Shown here: piece by piece, positions 38,210 to 48,490 of the stretch
How positions within the stretch are numbered: position 1 is the first letter of the stretch
How the letters are laid out: each line of letters opens with the position of its first letter
Origin: Lichtheimia corymbifera B2541
Taxonomy: Eukaryota; Mucoromycota; Mucoromycetes; Mucorales; Lichtheimiaceae
Assembly (NCBI GenBank): GCA_000697475.1
Contig: JNEU01000711.1
Span: forward strand, 1 to 64,000
Direction of reading: 5' to 3'
DNA: 64,000 nucleotides
The notes under the pieces: model-generated
Told to the model about the DNA's origin: nothing
The model's input: only the letters and a program-made list of their open reading frames with translations
Database searches by the model: none
Translations under genes and position numbers: made by a program

Positions 38210-39544
38210 TTGGGTCTTGGTTTATACACAGCTCTTTCACTTGAAGCTATGGATACGCAGGGCAGGCTGCAGGAAGACAACGACGATCCCTCCGATCCCA
38301 ACCAGCTTGGCGTTCCAGGATCCACTTTTCTACAAGCACAATCGATGACGACGTACGATGCAACACTAGACGACGATTCACGTTACCTTTACAACTCACA
38401 TGACGATCTATGGTACGATTGGACTACTGGAGAGTTTTCTCGTTACGATCCCGACAATCGAGTATACATTGCAGTTACCGGCAAAGAGGAAGAAGAGGAA
38501 GAAGACGACAAACAAAAAGATGATACATTATCCATTCATGAAGAAGAATACGATCCGTTCGATGATGACGATGATAATGATAAGCCAGTGAAAGCGGATG
38601 CACCATTACTGCGGCTGGTGGTACTGGAGTCGACCTTGTTAACGGTTGGACACGTGGTGGAAGTGGATTCATCAGGGTTGACGGTGGGCCGTGATCGTTC
38701 GTGGGATCGACATCGTCTTCGTCTTGCCGAGTTGGCTGTGAGCAAGTTTCATTGTCAAATCTACTATGATGGGGGATCGTATCATATCACTGATCAAGGA
38801 TCGAAGAATGGTACTTTTGTTAACGACGAGCGACTTTGTGATCCAAAGACCAGCAGCATTCCACGTGTCATTCGAGACCTTGACAGGATACAAATTGGGT
38901 CATCTCTATTCCAAGCACATCAGCATAAACATGGATGGCAGTGTGATTATTGCATGACAGGACCCGAGAATACCGTGGACATCAGTCAAGGCAGCCGTGA
39001 AAAGAATACCAACAGCAACCAAAGCGATAATAACACGACGACGACGACGACAGCGATTGATTTCAAAAGCAAAGAACAACGAGAAAAAGAGTGGATGGAT
39101 GAATTAAGAAGGAGGAAACGAATGTATGCACCCAAGGCTAATCCTGCAAAGAACGTCAACGACGCTGCTGAACGACGACGTAAACTTTATGCATCCACCA
39201 CAGTACCGAGCTATTTAAGAATGACATCGGCATCACCACAACCATCAGAACAACACCAATGGGATGATGACGAAGAAAGGCGGGCAGCAGCAACCATTGA
39301 ACGTGCTACGGTCCATACACCAGTAAAAGGCATTGGCGATTCTATGTTGAGAAAAATGGGGTGGAAACAAGGCCAAACACTGGGTCGCACAGGCACAGAA
39401 GGCATCACCGTTCCAATCACACCAAAGACACAAACCCATCGAGCTGGTCTCGGCAAGAACTCAACAACCGAAACGCTAAGCTATGAATCTCCTAAATCAA
39501 AGATCCCACGAATTACACGTGAACGCTATAACGCACTTAATTGA
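38210..39544 (+). CDS. FHA and G-patch protein, AGGF1-like
   Basis: Single-exon gene of 444 codons from 38210; ATG 38249 (MDTQGRLQ) is an equally good start. An OCRE-like aromatic segment (residues ~47-90, SRYLYNSHDDLWYDWTTGEF ... YDPDNRVYIAV) is followed by an acidic linker with an E/D run. The FHA domain (~135-213) has LTVGRD, the serine-turn region KFHCQIYYD and SKNGTFVN, the phosphothreonine-binding residues. A basic coiled segment follows, then a C-terminal G-patch (~370-415; GIGDSMLRKMGWKQGQTLG). This domain order matches AGGF1 (angiogenic factor with G-patch and FHA) and predicts a spliceosome-associated RNA-binding protein. Confidence 0.88.
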   Translation: MGLGLYTALSLEAMDTQGRLQEDNDDPSDPNQLGVPGSTFLQAQSMTTYDATLDDDSRYLYNSHDDLWYDWTTGEFSRYDPDNRVYIAVTGKEEEEEEDDKQKDDTLSIHEEEYDPFDDDDDNDKPVKADAPLLRLVVLESTLLTVGHVVEVDSSGLTVGRDRSWDRHRLRLAELAVSKFHCQIYYDGGSYHITDQGSKNGTFVNDERLCDPKTSSIPRVIRDLDRIQIGSSLFQAHQHKHGWQCDYCMTGPENTVDISQGSREKNTNSNQSDNNTTTTTTAIDFKSKEQREKEWMDELRRRKRMYAPKANPAKNVNDAAERRRKLYASTTVPSYLRMTSASPQPSEQHQWDDDEERRAAATIERATVHTPVKGIGDSMLRKMGWKQGQTLGRTGTEGITVPITPKTQTHRAGLGKNSTTETLSYESPKSKIPRITRERYNALN

Positions 39545-39709
39545 TACTACTATATACCCATGCATCATCATCATCATCCCCCATCATCCAATAAACCATT
39601 GCATCGTGATGTAAATCGTGATATGTTTATAAAAAATGTGACCTGTGTGGATGAATAGCTTTCCTCATATCCCGCCTCAGAGCATATTACAGATAATGAT
39701 AATGACTAC

Positions 39710-41184
39710 TTAGGCAATGCCTTCCTTCTTCTTTACGATGTCTATACATATAACACGTATGAATAAGCATTGGTATTTGGTATCTTCCCTTAAATCATAG
39801 ATACATACCAAAATAAGGATGCGCCATGGCCTCTTGGGCTGTTAGTCGTTCTTGATGATCGTATCGCAAAAGATGATCCAAAAAGTCCATTGCTTCATCC
39901 GAGACGAAGCGATGATTATCACTGGTGATGAATTTTGACCATGGCTTGCGTGGATATCTAGGGGAGGAGGGAGCGTAACAATCAGCATTCTTTTTCCTTG
40001 ATGACTCATTTCCCCCTTTTCCTCACCTTCCAAGAATATCGTGATATTGCTGATCGAGTTCTATATCGTACTTGTCCAAGTATGCAAAGAGCTCATCTGT
40101 TCCTAATACCCGAGCAATCTTGACCAATTGATCATAGTTGTCATGTCCATGGAAGAAAGGTTCTTTGCGGAAGATCTAATAGATGGATCAATATTCTTTG
40201 CCGCTTGCACACGCCTCGCTACTATCTCCTCATGTACTTACCATGCTAGCAAACATGCACCCATAACTCCACATATCCAAGCTGTAATCATATTCTTGAA
40301 AATCGACAAGTAGTTCAGGACCCTTAAAGTAGCGTGATGCGACACGGACATTGTACTCGGTCCCAGGATGATAGAATTCAGCAAGACCCCAATCGATCAG
40401 CCGTAACTATATCATGCAATGTGTATTAGTTTTATGTCCCATGATTGAATGTGATCCTGTCCATCCTTACCTGACGTTTTTCATGGTCGATCATCACGTT
40501 ATGCGGCTTCACGTCACGATGCATGATTCCCCGTGAATGGCAAAAGTCAAGAGCCTAATCTCTCACATTTGTTGGAAAACCATATCATGGATGGGCCCCC
40601 CTTTCCCTTTCATACCTTGAGTAGCTCATACATATAGAATCGAATATCGTAATCGACAAATCGTGGATAAAGAATCTTGAAGTCCGTATTGTTGACATAC
40701 TCGGAGATCAGAGCTGGTGTCTTGGACTAGATGATGATGATACCATGGTTATCGCTTGGCAACATATGAGCGCTCTATACTCCAACCTACCTGAGGATCC
40801 CTCACGACGTCCAACAAACCAACTACGTTGGGTCCACCCGCAAGATTCTGGAGGATCTTGATCTCACGTTTGATTTTCTTCTTCTTGACGGGCTTGAGCA
40901 CCTTAATGACACACTTTTCCCCATTTGTAATGTTGATGCCTTCGAACACTTCTGAATATTTGCCACGGCCAACTTTGCGTATGATTTCATAGTTGTCTTG
41001 AAGTCTAAAAAAGAGTATTGGTTCAATAAAGGATATCTCCAAATTTGCCACCCCAACCATGTTCCGAATGGACTTACCCCCATTGCACTTGAAGATTGTC
41101 GTAATCTGAATAGCTGGGAGGCATCTTGGCATTGGCGTCGACGTAACATCGTGCCACACTTGTGAACGGGGTGTTCGTGGACAT
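39710..41184 (-). CDS. CKA1: Casein kinase 2 catalytic subunit alpha
   Basis: Acidophilic Ser/Thr kinase, cytosolic and nuclear. The start [20 protein letters not shown] is at 41184. Exon 1 ends VQWG and joins [20 protein letters not shown] (Gly loop) after a ~65 bp intron. CK2 hallmarks follow: basic helix [38 protein letters not shown] catalytic loop, DWG instead of DFG in [27 protein letters not shown] and [18 protein letters not shown] short last exon gives [15 protein letters not shown], stop at 39710. There are about nine exons. All catalytic residues are present. Confidence 0.96.
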
Positions 41185-41417
41185 TGGACTGAAATGGAAC
41201 CGAGTGTACGAGCAATTCTATAGGAGACGAATAAGGATGAGAACTTTTATATTCTTGGCGGACTTTACATACTTTCAGCTCTGCATAGCGATGATGCTGT
41301 TAGCCTGGTTCCTCAATCCGGCTTGTTAGCAAATAAGCTAAGACCAAGCTACCTACCACGGCAAAAGACCCAACAGAGTCTCTGCCATGGTAAGTGATGA
41401 TGGAAATGACCGAAATG

Positions 41418-41592
41418 TCAAGAAGTTAGCGATAAACCGGTATAATACTCATAAGAATTCCTTACGTTGCAATGAATCAGCGCTCTATCCAAGCACACCT
41501 CGACCACCAAACAGCCAAACATGCGAACATCAGTTGGGGTAACAACGATATCAAACAACTGACTGAAGGTTATGGACAAGGTGGCAACCATG
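41418..41592 (-). CDS. Possible small protein gene, 3' end unresolved
   Basis: From ATG 41592 the frame reads MVATLSITFSQLFDIVVTPT then DVRMFGCLVVEVCLDRALIHCN. A TATA-like element TATATAAGGG at 41675-41666 and a pyrimidine-rich leader precede it. A GTAAGG donor follows HCN at about 41465, with a CTAAC branch-like site downstream, so one or more small exons between 41465 and 41280 are likely; no join was decisive. Read unspliced, the frame stops at 41418. The product would be a small hydrophobic protein of 50-80 residues. I do not recognise the family, and the start and TATA are the main support. Confidence 0.35.
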
Positions 41593-41665
41593 GTATCAAC
41601 TTGGGGAAAAGAAAGAGAGAAGATAAAAAGTGATACTTTGAGAAATGAAAGCAATAAATCGAAGC

Positions 41666-41675
41666 CCTTATATAT
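41666..41675 (-). promoter_or_regulatory. TATA-like element
   Basis: TATATAAGGG on the minus strand, about 75 bp upstream of ATG 41592 of the possible small gene, followed by CT-rich leader. The match to the TATA consensus is good, but its use is inferred from position alone. Confidence 0.4.
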
Positions 41676-42269
41676 TAGATTCAGTCAGGGAGAGGCGATG
41701 CTCAATCGATACAGCTTTCATTTCAACCGGATTTTGGCATTGTGCGCAATGTAATCTCATTGGTCAAATCTCTCAAAGGGATCTTGTGGCAATCTTGTGG
41801 CAAACAAGACCCTATAGTCGGTATTTGCCTTTTTCTAACGAACAAATGCAGCTGACAACCAATCTTTTTATTGTTTGCAAGGAAACTGATCATGCTTCTG
41901 GATAACAATTTATCAAGGCCAGATCTTGTTTTAGATGTAGACATAGGGCTTTTGAGAAGCCATTTCCTTTTACGTTTTCCGTACAACAAATACTGCAGTT
42001 GGATGCTACGCATCAATCCGGACTATAACCATATTTGGCGAACAAATGCAAATGTAGGCGATACCTTTGGGAATCATAAAACAATCTACAACTCTTACGG
42101 GTCATATACAGGTGTATGCAAACAAACCAATCACCCTCCTACAGGTAATAAACCTGAGCTTATTCCACACGATATTCAAATTGATCAAGTAATTCTTCCT
42201 TTACCCTCCTATCTCTCTCCCTCTCTGCAAACGAATCACCCTTACACATAACATCCCTGTTGTTTCTCA

Positions 42270-45200
42270 ATGGCATATCCACTAAGGCTCGATGATCTCG
42301 TCCCTCGTGTCGAACGGTTTCCCGATGAGCAAGATATTACTCCAGAAAATCCATTTCCAGCACGCAGAGCACCTGCGAGATGTACGTACGTTACCCGAAG
42401 TTGTAAACTCAGAGGAATTCTACAGGATGATTTCAAGTATTTGGTGGTAAGGAATAGACGTCGTGATGAAAAGTCGTATCATAACTTGAATGTTGTAAAG
42501 GATGATTTTCGCCGGGTTGCAGAAGATTTCCAAGTACTGCGGCGTGATGCTTTACTCCTTGCCAATCTACATATCAGGCGGTTATGTGAATTACGTGTAG
42601 ACAACGGCAACGTAATCAATGGCGACATCGTACCGGACTTATTAACGCTGGCATTCTGGCGTCATTGCCTAGAACTTGTGGCATCTCCGTATCCAGGGAC
42701 GAGTCGTTTTACTAGAGTAAATGTTATAAATGGTACACCTTATCGATTATTCTGTTCTAATGACTGGATTGAAAGTTCCATGCAGAAGAATGGCATCAGC
42801 AGCTAGTCGTGACCTTCAATAATCACTACAATCCTTGTCGCCGCTATGACAGTAAGAAGATACTGGTATCACTATAAGGAATATATCTAAAACTTTACTT
42901 TAGATACTATGCAAATCGACCGGTATGACATACCATCGTATACATCTTTGGTACAGTATATCGTGGCAGATACATTCACAACGAGCGCTATCACAAGTAA
43001 GCATTATTTACCCAAATCATTTCGAGAAGAGTAACCATAACCATTACTATGGCCATAGACGCAAAGCAACACCTGTGTGGGAATGTACTCATTTATATGA
43101 AGAGATCTTGGGAAGCATTGTTCCTCCATGTCCATCCGAACCAGCTGCCTAGAAAGCCATCTGCATTAGGTATTCATAATACCTATAACAAAAGACTATT
43201 ACTGACCACTATGAATGATTAATAGCAACCATGGCAACACATGCAATCAAACATCATCTTGAGTTTGATAACGCCTTCGATTGGCTACAAAATCTACCTG
43301 AGAATGTGGTGAATCAAGCTGAACAATTCTACAAGTAAGTGTGATATATAATATCATCGCATTGGTATTCAAATTACATAGCCTTATTCTACCACGCTAC
43401 ATTCAAATTGTTCCCCCTGCCATGAATTTGGAGGATCTGGAAGATGAGGCTCTCGATCGAATCACCGTGATGCGGATAATGGATCTGTCGTTTATCATGC
43501 TTCGTCAGGCAGAAACTCATCCATTGGCAAAGAAGTGGTCTATCCTACCATTAGCGAAGCATCAAATTGGTAATCTCCTGAGTCAAATACAAGAGACGGT
43601 ACGCTTATAGGGTTATAACATATAGGCTTTGTTGAATACGACACGGAAGGATTGTTCAAGTTTTTCAAGTTACTGTATGGCCAAACAGGTTCACATAATC
43701 TGATCCCTCGGCCTATGATGGTAAGAGAAGGTACACTGAAGGAAAACGGACCCACCTCATTATTATCCATGTTACTAGAGTATCATTGGCCAAATGCATA
43801 ACAGAACAGCATACATGATGCATATGGATGATTACGGGAATCAAGAGCAGCTATGGAATCAACTATTCCAACTGAACAAGATTGCGCCATTTGATAACAG
43901 GCGCTCATTTAGTCGAACAAGTAAGTGCTATAACACCACATGGTAACATGGAAAATGCTGTCGTTACTCAACAAGCGGTATATAGTTGATGAAAACCGAG
44001 CCATAAAGCCATTCGGATTTGCATTTGCCATGCAGACCGATGGACACAGTGCGCGTTTTCGGTTTAAGATCCGTCGTGTCGGTGAGTGTCTGAATACATT
44101 GAAGGATTTGCGTTGAGGTTATTAATCATTTTATCGATTAGAGCAATACCCCTCCACGAAGAAGGAATTTTGGATGTTGACACCAGGAGGAAACATGTCA
44201 GGATCTTACCTTGGAAGAGGGATATATCACACCAACAAAAACCCTACCCATTTGAATGATGGGATACTTGCCAATGCCCGCGTAGTTGGCATCGATCCTG
44301 GTAAGGGAAAATAAAATGAAAAGACATACAGCAAGACTGACACCTTTCTTTGATAGGAATTCGTGATTTATTCACCGCGGTATCAACAAGCAACGGGGAA
44401 CAGTTATCCCGTGACAATAGAAAGGTTGATGGTACCATAACAACAATTTCGAACCGCGAATACCAGTAAGTGAACGATGCATGATAAAGGACGTACATAA
44501 AAACATCATTAAATAGAGAAAGGTCGGGATTTCAAGATTCGTTACGAACCGAACTCAAGGCGCGGGAGCATTCTGGCATACAAACATCATACAATGAGCT
44601 CACGATGAATCCTCCAACTGTCAGCTCTGTGCAAAGTTTCCAGCAACATATACGAGCCATAGCCCGTGTACATGACGAGTGAGTGTTCCTAAATGGCAAG
44701 TAGCCAAGGCGTTAATCAAATTAAATTACTAGTATACACGGATTCAATATCCGATACCGCCATCGCGAACGGCGAGAACGGAACCTAGCAAGACGCCAAT
44801 CAACATTGGATACATTGGCTATCAGTATATCAAGATCAGTTCCTCGGGTAAAGATATGATTTCACCAAGCAATGAAGTAATGTACTTAATCGCATAACAA
44901 ACAGGGAAAGCTACCAAGAAAGCATGCATCAAAAAGAGAACGCAGACGTATACGACGATCGGCTCGACGGTCAGCACAATTACAGCAATATGAAGATCTA
45001 CTCAAGGAGCAACTCAATGCACAGCATCAACAAACACTACAGCAAATGCAAGAAAACGGTCAACAACTAAATCAACAGCTTCATCAACAACAAGCTATGT
45101 TAGACGCTCTCGCATATCAGCAACGAGTTATCCAAAACCGGAGACATGATGCCATCCAACAAGGAAACCAGCTCCTTGCACAAATGGAACAAAATCATTT

Positions 45201-46113
45201 GCAAGCTCTTTGGGTTGCGTATCAGGATGAATTAGTTGCAACGAACCAACAACATCTTGAGCAACGAGTACAATTGAGACAGGAACATGAGAACCAGAGG
45301 CAAATCATGCAAGCAGAACAACTACAACAGCAACAACAATTCATTCAACAACAATTCATTCAACAACAACAGCAACCACCTCCTACCATCATATCCTATG
45401 GAGATGCCGATTTACGTGGTACAATGCGTGGGCATGCACCTCTCCCAACAAAGGTATATCATACAATTTATGATCGTTATCCTCGCAGCTTTCTCACAAT
45501 GTCAATAAGACCTTCAGACAATACTTGGCGAAATACTGTCTTGTGATGTGCGTTGACGAGTTTAACACATCACAAATTTGCTCGCAATGCGACAATCGAC
45601 TTGTCAATATTGTAGAAAATTACTATCGATGCAATCATAGGTAATGTGCATAGCATTTCCGTTACATCGCCTCTTACAGAAAAACACCTTCAACTTTAGA
45701 ACCAAAGTCTTCAATATTACATTCAGAAACCACCATCGTCGTATACGATATTGTCTAAACGATGCGGGTGAACGTATGAATAGGACATCCGAATGCCAAC
45801 AAGCGCTTGCTGCAGGTAACAAGAGAAAGAGAAAAAGCAATAAAAACCATGCCATTCACCACCAATATAATAGATCCCATTCCCAAGCAAATATGGCCTT
45901 TGAAGGTGTGCACGAATTGTATAAGCGTCCATCCGAGAGCGGGTTCCAACAGGCCACTTGTAGGTGTATTTCATTGGTACTAAGCTTCAGGAGCTAATTG
46001 TTTTAAAGATTGTGAACAGGGATATCAACGCCGCTGCGAACATGCATAGGATTTTAACCCAGTACATCGAAAACGGGGAGAGACCATTGGCGCTCTCAAG
46101 GGCAAACACGTAA
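42270..46113 (+). CDS. Fanzor (eukaryotic TnpB-like RNA-guided nuclease)
   Basis: Seventeen exons, all phases closing, 970 residues: 42270-42716, 42776-42851, 42904-42996, 43059-43169, 43226-43334, 43382-43569, 43626-43730, 43810-43920, 43986-44081, 44142-44300, 44357-44465, 44517-44678, 44733-44847, 44905-45453, 45489-45640, 45727-45963 and 46020-46113. The N-terminal region has FQVLRRDALLLANLHIRRLC, as in TnpB/Fanzor wedge regions. RuvC-I is VVGIDPG^IRDLFTAV (Asp ~497). YGDADLRGTMRGHAPLPTK (~792-810) is the RuvC-II block without the usual Glu. VDEFNTSQICSQC (~832-844) begins the zinc finger and supplies the candidate alternative Glu834. RuvC-III is RDINAAANM (Asp ~941). Odd points: a ~130-residue Gln-rich coiled insert (~650-785) and ~70 extra residues between the second zinc half and RuvC-III. 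No recombinase was found beside it. All expected catalytic acids are present, so it is plausibly active. Confidence 0.92.
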
Positions 46114-46260
46114 AGACCGAGACAACGCCATATAGCTTATACGTCTACATATATAAATACTCTTGTCATGTGATTATGTTTTGAGGGTCATTCTCCCAGT
46201 CGGTGGTTTTAAAAATGTTTATTTCCCTGTGGAGATCTTTTACTTTAGCTTCAAAACGAA

Positions 46261-47466
46261 ATGAGCAACCAGTCATCAACTCCAATTGACGAAGACATTG
46301 ACCCTCGTACCCATTTGCTAATAGCGTTGGGTTATATTGACAATGGCGAGGTAAAAATTTTCTTTCTTTATCACAAGGAAACTGAAATACGTTATACAGC
46401 ATGGTGACTATATTAGAAGGCATACTAGTCTGAATTCGGTAAAGAATATCATGCAGAACGTCTGCCTCAATGCGTTAATCTTTGAATGTTATTCCTTCAG
46501 GTACCACCAGCACATCTTGAGCTGTTTATGAGAAGCAACCGGAACCTGGCAAGATATGGTGAAGAAACAAGCCCATCACCTTCCGCTCAGCTGTCCATGT
46601 CAAGTCGAGGTCATCCTCATCCACAACAACAACAACAGCAGCAACCACTTGCAGGAGCACCTATGGGTTTTGCCAATCAACCAGAAGACGAGGAAACCGT
46701 TGATGAAATGGAAGAACGAATGCGTCGTACAATGATGATCCCATTCATCATGTACTCAGGGGTTAATGAACACAACAAGCAATTGTTACGGCATCGAATG
46801 GGTCAAAGTGATTTGGAAATGATGGAAGTCGACGACATAGCCAACAGTTTCAACTCCGTCACGCACATCATCGCGTCTATCAATAACAGGCGCCGCTGTG
46901 AGCGAACCAGCGAATACCTGTGTGGTCTCCTACAAGGAAAGTGGATTATCGACGAGACATGTATGAAAAATATTCTTAATACAGGGCATGCTTTAGATAA
47001 GAGGCTTATTGTATATAACAGGGATTACCGATAGCTGTGACCGAGGATATTGGTTACCAGAAGAGCCTTACATTGTACACGGGGATACTGATAGCGAACA
47101 CATCGGTGCGCCTATGCGTGCACATCGGGCATTGGTTGAAGGAAGGGTATAAAAGACTAACATTGATGATTGTAACGATTTTATATATACTAAACATATA
47201 GATAGGCATTACCTTTCAATGGCTTATATTTCTACTTGCATGGTAGCTTTAGAGGGCATATACAAATGAGAGACATTACACTTCTTTGCGAAATGGGAGG
47301 AGGAACCGTGGTTGATCACCCTCACGTGGAACGGTGCGTGGCAATAATCAGCAACGGAAATGAGCATATAGCTACCATAAGAGACTTAAATCCTTATGCT
47401 CAAATACGGACTGTTGAATGGCTCATAGACACTATCAGTAGAGGCATTGGTAGAGGTCCTCCTTAA
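46261..47466 (+). CDS. Tandem-BRCT protein, BARD1/BRCA1-like C-terminus
   Basis: Five exons closing in phase to 324 residues: 46261-46350, 46400-46438, 46501-46960, 47022-47146 and 47206-47466. The N-terminal ~120 residues are disordered with a Gln run and a PEDEETVDEMEERMRR helix. BRCT1 contains FNSVTHIIASI, SEYLCGLLQGKW and, across the exon 3/4 join, IIDETWITDSCDRGYWLPEE. The linker YIVHGDTDSEHIGAPMRAHR resembles the BARD1 inter-BRCT segment. BRCT2 contains FNGLYFYLHGSFRG, LLCEMGGGTVVD and IRTVEWLIDTI (the conserved Trp). No RING or ankyrin repeats are present, unlike full BARD1. Tandem BRCTs usually read phospho-proteins at DNA breaks. The gene starts 147 bp after the Fanzor stop on the same strand. 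Confidence 0.82.
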
Positions 47467-47668
47467 GATTGAATTAAATATGTAGCATGTTGTATTAAAA
47501 TATTGTTTATTTCATGGGGTACACAGACATATTGTCCTGCTGCTGTTGTAAAGCCCGTTAATCGACAGCACTTGTATTGTAGATCCAATGCTATACATAC
47601 CAATGAATCTCCAAAGGAAAGGGGCTATACTTGACGATGAATGCCTTGAGCAATAGATAAACCTTGAT

Positions 47669-48490
47669 AGCACCAAAAAGACACATGGACATCATTGCTT
47701 GCTGCTGATATGATACACCCGTAAAAGACATGCGCTGCTGAATGCACTTGAAACCAATTGGCCAACAATGAAAACCACCAGAGAATCGAGTAAATGTCGC
47801 TGCCAATAAAAACCGGGACTCTGCTGCTCATTTCTGCGTCTTGCTTGTTGCTGATATGACCCACCGATAATACACATGCGTAGCAGGATATCCATCAAAG
47901 AATTGGCGACCGTTAGATGACCTTAGTAGCGCCGAAGATGTTGACGCTGGCTCTCATTGCTTGTTCATGACATGGTCCATCCATAAGGCACGTTGAGTTG
48001 TAGAGATCCATCAAAGGAATTGCCAATAACCCGAACCACCAAGAGATTGAGCGTTTGCTGACACCAAAGATATACAAGCTGCCCCTTGCTGCTGATGTGA
48101 TCAATCGATAAGAGACCGTCATTTCAGGATGCCCACCGAATTGCGCGTAACGAGAAGCACCAGATGATGAGATAAAGCTTGAGATGACACCAACGATATG
48201 GATGCTGTTGCTTGTTGCTGATACAATCCATCCACAAGAGACGTGCATTGCCTGACACCCTTCAGAGAAATCGCCCGTTGCTTGGTGACCAACAACCAGA
48301 AACGGAATAAAGATTGACGGCACCAAAAGATATAAACGCTTTTCTTCCTTATGGCTGGCATGGCTCACCTACATATTAAAGATGCACGGTAAACGAAGTT
48401 TTCCAATCCCACCCAACACTTAGCAATCGCACAGATGTGATCTTGTAAACTTGAAGACACCAAAAGACAAGTAGCTCCCTGCAGTGGTCC
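47669..48490. repeat. Degenerate ~130 bp tandem repeat
   Basis: About seven diverged units. Recurring landmarks CACCAAAAGATAT-like then TTGCTTGTTGCTGATA..ATCCATCCA are near 47669, ~47800, 47932, 48061, 48188, 48321 and 48459, spacing 127-138 bp. On the minus strand two units are near 126 bp and stay in one frame (47913-48368), giving repeated TSA..S.HI/YIFG.S-like peptides, but other units are out of frame. I do not call a gene. It could be a decayed coding repeat or satellite. Confidence 0.65.

Noticed and set aside
42270..46113. Bacterial contamination carrying an IS605-type tnpB
   Set aside because: The gene is interrupted by 16 phase-consistent spliceosomal introns and lies between clear fungal genes.
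47669..48490. CRISPR-like array
   Set aside because: Units are ~130 bp, strongly diverged, with no short identical direct repeats and no cas genes.
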